Source of the DNA: Bacteroidota bacterium
Lineage (GTDB): Bacteria; Bacteroidota; Bacteroidia; B-17B0; Aurantibacillaceae
Assembly: GCA_023433205.1 (NCBI GenBank)
Contig: JAEZDS010000003.1
Span: forward strand, 1-33,931
DNA: 33,931 nucleotides
Reading direction: 5' to 3'
Part shown: one piece after another, positions 30,062 through 33,931 of the stretch
How positions within the stretch are numbered: position 1 is the first letter of the stretch
How the letters are laid out: the number at the start of each line of letters is the position of its first letter
The notes under the pieces: generated by a model
What the model was told of the DNA's origin: nothing
The model's database searches: none
Seen by the model: only the letters and a program-made list of their open reading frames with translations
Program-made: the position numbers and the translations under genes

Positions 30062-31771
30062 TCAAAGCTGACTTTGTGTTTCGGGCAGGAAGATCGTAAA
30101 AACTGCACCGTTGTCGCCACCGCTTGCAAAAATATCTCCATGATGTTTTAAAGCTATTTTTTTGCAGAGTGCAAGTCCGATGCCGGTACCGGCATATTCT
30201 GATTTGGTGTGAAGTCTCTGAAAGATGCTGAAGATCCTTTCAGCATATATCTGATCGAATCCAATGCCGTTGTCACTGAATTCAAACTTGTAATAGATCC
30301 GGTCTTTCTCGAACCAGTCGAATTGTTTTTCTTTTTCGGGAAGAATAGTGCAGGTAAGTGTGATCTCAGGTGCCAGATCTTCGCGGCTGTATTTAAGAGA
30401 GTTTGACAGCAGGTTACCGAAAAGCTGTGTCATGTAAAGCGGAATAGCGTCAATAACAGGCAGCACCGGGTAGCTGATTATTGCTTTTTTCTGTTCAATC
30501 AGGTGTTCAAAATCCGCAATGATCTCCAGCATTACCGCATTCAGGTCGCATTGTTTATAAACCTCGCGGTGGTCTGATAATTTTGAATAGGTAAGTACAT
30601 CACGGATCAGCTTTGACATACGTGTGCTTGAGTTCTTTATCTTATCAAGAAAATGCCGGCTTTTTTCTGAAGGATTATGCAGCGAATTCTCGAGCAGCTG
30701 AACAAAAGTGCCGATCTTGCGAAGTGGTTCCTGCAGATCGTGTGATGCCACGTGTGCAAATTCCTGCAGTTCGGAATTTGATTGTCTCAGTTTATGGTTG
30801 GCTTCTGCCAGCTCGCGGGTGCGGGCCTCCACAACTTCTTCTATCCTGTGTTTGGCAATTACATCGGAGGTAACATCAACCGCCACAGCTATTATACCTG
30901 TTATTACGCCCTGGTCGCGGTAAGCTTCATACAACAGATTAATGTAAATTATCTCCGTGGCTCCGTTGCGGGGCAAACGCACCGGCGTTGCCAGGGCAGA
31001 GTAGGGTTCGCCGGTGGTATAAACGCCTGCCAGTAGCTCTTCAAAACCCTGCTCTCCGGCTTCTGGTAAACCTTCAAATATTGGTTTGCCCTGCAATTCT
31101 GAGGCAGGTCTTCCCCACAATTCATACATGCGTGCGTTGGCAAGTTCTACAACATGTTTCTCCCCCTTCAGAATGCACATTGCAACAGGTGCCTGTATAA
31201 TGGTATTTCGCAGATTTCTTTCACTGTCTTCCAGAATTCTGCTTGAACTGGCCAGTTTATCCAGCATCCGGACCTTTTGTGTGGTTTCATGACAAACAAC
31301 AAGCACTCCTTCTACTTTACCGTTTTCCCCTCTGATCGCACTGTAACCAAAGGTCCAGTACACGTCTTCCAGACTACCGTTGCGGTAAATCGGCACCAGC
31401 ATGTCCTCGTTCCAGCAGGCTTCGCCGGTTGCCTGTACCTTTTTGATGAGTGGAGAAATGATGGGCCAGATCTCAGGCCAGCATTCTTTGCCTTTCTGCC
31501 CCAGCGCGCGCGGATGTTTGCCGCGCTCACCCATACTTGGCCTGTACGCGTCGTTATAAAACTGTATCATATCTTCACCCCACCATAAAAACATGGGGAA
31601 TTTTGAAGACAGGATCATGGATACGGTTAGTTTTAAGCTCTGAGGCCATCCCGAGGGTCCGCCAATTGGCGACGACTCCCAGTTGTATTGTCTGGTGAGT
31701 TCTCCCATCTCGCCGCCCCCTTTCAGAAAATAGTATTCTTCGTTTTTGCTTATTTTTTTTATCGTCTGCAA
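30062..31771 (-). CDS. PAS-domain sensor histidine kinase
   Basis: The protein has an N-terminal PAS/GAF-like sensor segment opening with FLKGGGEMGELTR, a PAS fold at about residues 185-310 (AMCILKGEKHVVELANARMY), and a coiled coil. The HisKA H-box VASHDLQEPLRKI (H344 from this start) and the HATPase boxes follow: N LFGNLLSNSLKYS, G1 DNGIGFDQ, G2 GTGIGLALCKK. No TM helix is seen, so it is a cytoplasmic kinase. TTG 31771 is preferred: TACTTTTA with TTGG 19 nt further upstream precedes it by 11 bases, and the conserved FLxGGGEMG would be lost from ATG 31708. TTG 31813 lies on the -33 element. It has no receiver domain; a regulator elsewhere, or the one at 32321, may be its partner. Confidence 0.88.
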   Translation of the reverse strand: MQTIKKISKNEEYYFLKGGGEMGELTRQYNWESSPIGGPSGWPQSLKLTVSMILSSKFPMFLWWGEDMIQFYNDAYRPSMGERGKHPRALGQKGKECWPEIWPIISPLIKKVQATGEACWNEDMLVPIYRNGSLEDVYWTFGYSAIRGENGKVEGVLVVCHETTQKVRMLDKLASSSRILEDSERNLRNTIIQAPVAMCILKGEKHVVELANARMYELWGRPASELQGKPIFEGLPEAGEQGFEELLAGVYTTGEPYSALATPVRLPRNGATEIIYINLLYEAYRDQGVITGIIAVAVDVTSDVIAKHRIEEVVEARTRELAEANHKLRQSNSELQEFAHVASHDLQEPLRKIGTFVQLLENSLHNPSEKSRHFLDKIKNSSTRMSKLIRDVLTYSKLSDHREVYKQCDLNAVMLEIIADFEHLIEQKKAIISYPVLPVIDAIPLYMTQLFGNLLSNSLKYSREDLAPEITLTCTILPEKEKQFDWFEKDRIYYKFEFSDNGIGFDQIYAERIFSIFQRLHTKSEYAGTGIGLALCKKIALKHHGDIFASGGDNGAVFTIFLPETQSQL

Positions 31772-31782
31772 GGTGAGAAGGA

Positions 31783-31813
31783 TAAAAGTAAACAACCTGG
31801 GCGGTATAACCAA
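31783..31813 (-). promoter_or_regulatory. Promoter of the PAS histidine kinase
   Basis: On the minus strand TTGG (31810-31813), a 19-nt spacer and TACTTTTA (31783-31790) fit the Bacteroidota promoter. Together with the sensor motif it supports the TTG start at 31771. Confidence 0.5.
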
Positions 31814-31887
31814 TTAAAAGCCTCATATTTTCGGATAAACTGCTGGCACAAGTTTTTGGGTGATGAATCTGATCAATAAATAATCTT

Positions 31888-32154
31888 ATGAAAAACAAAT
31901 ATGCAATCACCTCATTGGTGCTGGGCGCAATGCTCGCCTTTTCAGGATGCTCTTCGAGTTCGGATATAATGGACTCTGATGTTCCGCCAAGTGTTAAAGC
32001 GGCTTTCCAGGCTAAATATCCCGGTGCTGAAGATGTAGAGTGGGAGCTGGAAAAAGAAGATGGCCGAATGGTATATGAAGCAGAATTTAAACACGAAGGC
32101 AAAAACAAGGAAGCGCTTTTTGGAGCAGACGGTGCTTTTTTAAAAGAAGACTAG
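31888..32154 (+). CDS. PepSY-like small lipoprotein
   Basis: The 88-residue protein has a lipoprotein signal (ITSLVLGAMLAFSGC, lipid-attached C21) and one PepSY-like/BLIP-like unit: PPSVKAAFQAKYPGAEDVEW, then MVYEAEFKHEGKNKEALFG. Such single-domain proteins are common periplasmic components in Bacteroidota; some modulate proteases or bind calcium, but the role here is not known. It is divergent from the PAS kinase. A minus-strand ORF covering it has no family features. It stands 166 bases before the response-regulator unit. Confidence 0.85.
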   Translation: MKNKYAITSLVLGAMLAFSGCSSSSDIMDSDVPPSVKAAFQAKYPGAEDVEWELEKEDGRMVYEAEFKHEGKNKEALFGADGAFLKED

Positions 32155-32267
32155 CAGATTTTTTATCTGGATCAGTATACTGAACAACTGAAAGGTTGCG
32201 CCCGAATTTTATTTTATGATACCTGGAGCCGGGAGGCTGCTCTTTACAATATTGATTTTTCAGTTTA

Positions 32268-32298
32268 ATTGATTGAAGAATATTTCTGCTTAACTTTA
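32268..32298 (+). promoter_or_regulatory. Promoter of the response-regulator unit
   Basis: ATTG (32268-32271), a 19-nt spacer and TAACTTTA (32291-32298) match the Bacteroidota promoter layout; the ATG follows after 22 bases. Confidence 0.5.
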
Positions 32299-32320
32299 TT
32301 TGACTTTAACAGGCCGTGAT

Positions 32321-32770
32321 ATGAAAGAACTTAATCTGTTGCTTGCAGATGATGATTTTGACGACGCTTTCTTTTTTAAGGAGGCGTTATTAAGCATGGG
32401 CCATGAAGTGAAACTGCACACGGTGGAGGATGGTGAGCAGCTGATGAATTATCTTAATAACAACCGGCAGCAACTTCCGAATATCCTGTTCCTGGATCTT
32501 AACATGCCACGAAAAAACGGTTTTGAATGTTTGAAGGAAATTAAAGATGACGAGAACCTTAAAGAACTGCCGGTGATCATTTATTCAACTTCCGGTCAAA
32601 AGGAAGTGATTGAGATACTTTACGAATCAGGTGCACAATTCTACATTCAAAAGCCTGATAATTTCAAAAAACTCAAAGAAGTGATCAGGAAGGCGCTTAA
32701 CATGGCTCAGGCCATAAAGTTCAGTCAGCCGCGAAAAGATCAGTTTGTATTAACGCCTTTGAATGTCTGA
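32321..32770 (+). CDS. Single-domain response regulator (CheY/Rcp1 type)
   Basis: The 149-residue receiver domain has the acidic triad start LLLADDDFDD, the phosphoacceptor D59 in NILFLDLNMPRKNGFE, the YSTSGQ switch serine/threonine and the conserved lysine in FYIQKPDNF. There is no output domain, so it signals through protein contacts. ATG 32321 is chosen over TTG 32300, since the domain begins directly at KELNLLL. It overlaps the next gene by eight bases and is followed by a histidine kinase, so a complete local phosphorelay is plausible. Long-loop receivers of this kind commonly serve bacteriophytochrome- or PAS-type kinases, such as the one at 30062. Confidence 0.92.
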   Translation: MKELNLLLADDDFDDAFFFKEALLSMGHEVKLHTVEDGEQLMNYLNNNRQQLPNILFLDLNMPRKNGFECLKEIKDDENLKELPVIIYSTSGQKEVIEILYESGAQFYIQKPDNFKKLKEVIRKALNMAQAIKFSQPRKDQFVLTPLNV

Positions 32771-33179
32771 CATGGTACTTAAGATCCCCGGAGACGCAAA
32801 AACTTATGAGCTTAGCAATTCAGTTATCTGGTTTGACAAAGACAATATTATGTACTCGCTGCCTAAACCCGGTCAGCATGAAGAAAGAAGCCGCAGTGAG
32901 ATCAGTGAAGAAATGAAGCGGCTTAAAGAGATACTTCCTTCACCCAAGGTTTGTATGATCCTTGAATCGGGCGGCAGCAACAAACCTCCAAAACGTGAAG
33001 ACCGTGAATTTATTTCTCAGCAGATCACAAGTATTACGCGGGCAATGGCCATTATTACCACCTCTGCCGTAAGCAAAATGGTTGCCAACCTTTTTTTTAC
33101 TTTTAAACCCCCCCAGTATCCAATGAAAATGTTCTCCACAGAAGAAGCTGCAAAAAACTGGATCAGGCAGTATCTTTAA
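32763..33179 (+). CDS. SpoIIAA/STAS-like small protein (DUF7793-like)
   Basis: The 138-residue protein has an N-terminal strand pair (YELSNSVIWFDKDNIMY), a helix (SRSEISEEMKRLKEIL), a strand ending in KVCMILESGG, then EFISQQITSITRAMAIITTS and a final helix FSTEEAAKNWIRQYL. This order suits the SpoIIAA-like fold, in particular proteins found beside two-component genes in Bacteroidota and Myxococcota. Family identity is from memory and moderate. Its ATG overlaps the response-regulator stop by eight bases, and the downstream kinase begins two bases after its own stop, so it probably works with both. A partner-switch or scaffolding role is inference. Confidence 0.65.
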   Translation: MSDMVLKIPGDAKTYELSNSVIWFDKDNIMYSLPKPGQHEERSRSEISEEMKRLKEILPSPKVCMILESGGSNKPPKREDREFISQQITSITRAMAIITTSAVSKMVANLFFTFKPPQYPMKMFSTEEAAKNWIRQYL

Positions 33180-33181
33180 AA

Positions 33182-33931
33182 ATGGCAGGTTCGGGGCACA
33201 CTAATTTTGAAGGCACCTCGGTGATAAACAGCATTGTTAGCAGGCTGCGTTTGCTCGAGGGATGTGATCAGACTCTGGTTCAGTCTATCATACAGGATGT
33301 GGAAGGGCTGTCAGCGGCTGATAAGAAGCAGCAGAGTTATCACACACGTGTGAACAATTTGCTTGATGTGCTTTTAAAATATACGGTGATGGATTTTAAG
33401 GAAAAAGCACCTGTAAGTGATGAGGGGGATGAAGTTGACGCTATCGCCATTGGCATAAATACTCTGGCAGAAGAACTTGAGGCGAAGATCGAGGCGGAGA
33501 AGAAGCATGTTAAACGATTAAAAGAGCAGAATATCCGCCTTGAGCGCACCAACAAAGAACTGGCTTCTTTTGCCTATGTTTCCAGTCACGATCTGCAGGA
33601 ACCACTGCGAAAGATCAATACTTATATAAGCCGTATCAGCGCTGAACATAAGAACGAACTGCCTGAACAGGCGGGGTTTTATTTCGACCGCATCAGCGCC
33701 GCAGCATCCCGCATGCAAAACCTTATCCGGGATATTCTTGATTATTCAGGCATAAATACCACTGATGAGGAGGTGCAGCTGATAGATCTCAACCACACGA
33801 TGAAAGAGGTGCTTGATGAGCTTGGCGAAAGACTGGCGGAAGTAAAAGCGGAAATAAAATATGATTTTATTTGCGGGGTGAAAATAATTCCCTTTCAGTT
33901 CAAGCGGCTGATGTGTAATTTAATTGGAAAC
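33182..33931 (+). CDS. Histidine kinase, partial (cut by right edge)
   Basis: The frame is open from ATG 33182 to the end (250 codons). The first 90 residues are helical with no recognised domain. A coiled coil follows (about 95-128, LAEELEAKIEAEKKHVKRL), then the HisKA H-box SSHDLQEPLRKINTY with H136 and the dimerisation helix. The window ends at KRLMCNLIGN, the start of the HATPase N-box. No TM helix occurs in this part, so it is probably cytoplasmic. The H-box is nearly the same as in the PAS kinase at 30062. It is the third gene of a tightly packed unit with the response regulator and the SpoIIAA-like protein. Confidence 0.85.
   Translation, partial: MAGSGHTNFEGTSVINSIVSRLRLLEGCDQTLVQSIIQDVEGLSAADKKQQSYHTRVNNLLDVLLKYTVMDFKEKAPVSDEGDEVDAIAIGINTLAEELEAKIEAEKKHVKRLKEQNIRLERTNKELASFAYVSSHDLQEPLRKINTYISRISAEHKNELPEQAGFYFDRISAAASRMQNLIRDILDYSGINTTDEEVQLIDLNHTMKEVLDELGERLAEVKAEIKYDFICGVKIIPFQFKRLMCNLIGN

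Noticed and set aside
31575..32108. Minus-strand ORF of 177 codons
   Set aside because: It runs antisense to the PepSY-like lipoprotein and in another frame over the PAS kinase 5' end; low-complexity serine-rich start and no domain.

Overview
The window looks like a chromosomal segment of a gliding or surface-adhesive type Bacteroidota. Four genes encode secreted proteins with type IX secretion (T9SS) C-terminal sorting domains. Many start codons are preceded by the Bacteroidota -7 promoter box TAnnTTTG, in several cases with TTG/TTTG 19 nt further upstream. DUF983, PepSY-like, KamA-family and WG-repeat proteins also fit this phylum. I cannot place it below phylum level.

Layout. (1) 1-4100, minus strand: small accessory genes and debris. 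These are a WG-repeat protein cut by the left edge, a frameshifted lipoprotein remnant, a DUF4160/DUF2442 pair, a C-terminal scrap of a membrane protein, and an apparent operon of RHH antitoxin, PIN toxin, DUF1801 protein and an RNA-polymerase alpha-CTD-like protein. (2) 4250-8910, minus: lipocalin; an ECF sigma factor, small membrane protein and TMTC-like glycosyltransferase/TPR operon; a DUF983 protein. The TMTC-like enzyme carries four EF-hand-like loops in its first extracytoplasmic loop. (3) 9150-19022, minus: three tandem paralogous genes of about 1,055 codons for T9SS surface proteins. They have one good promoter, 19-nt intergenic gaps and one terminator, and their identity is patchy, as expected from gene conversion. 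(4) 19294-24300: era (minus), then divergent plus-strand genes for a 1-Cys peroxiredoxin, a DUF296 protein, a membrane-associated MutS-like ATPase and a pirin. (5) 24368-29799, minus: another T9SS protein, an outer-membrane protein, and a two-gene unit of aminotransferase plus KamA-type radical SAM enzyme. (6) 30062-33931: a PAS histidine kinase (minus), a PepSY-like lipoprotein (plus), and a plus-strand unit of response regulator, SpoIIAA/STAS-like protein and histidine kinase cut by the right edge.

The strongest candidates for something new are the EF-hand insertion in the sigma-linked TMTC-like protein, the mosaic adhesin triplet, the KamA/aminotransferase pair, the directly repeated operator around the toxin-antitoxin promoter, and a recurring arrangement of the -7 box only 3-6 nt before the start codon, which predicts many leaderless mRNAs. 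No rRNA, tRNA, CRISPR array, transposase or integrase was seen.
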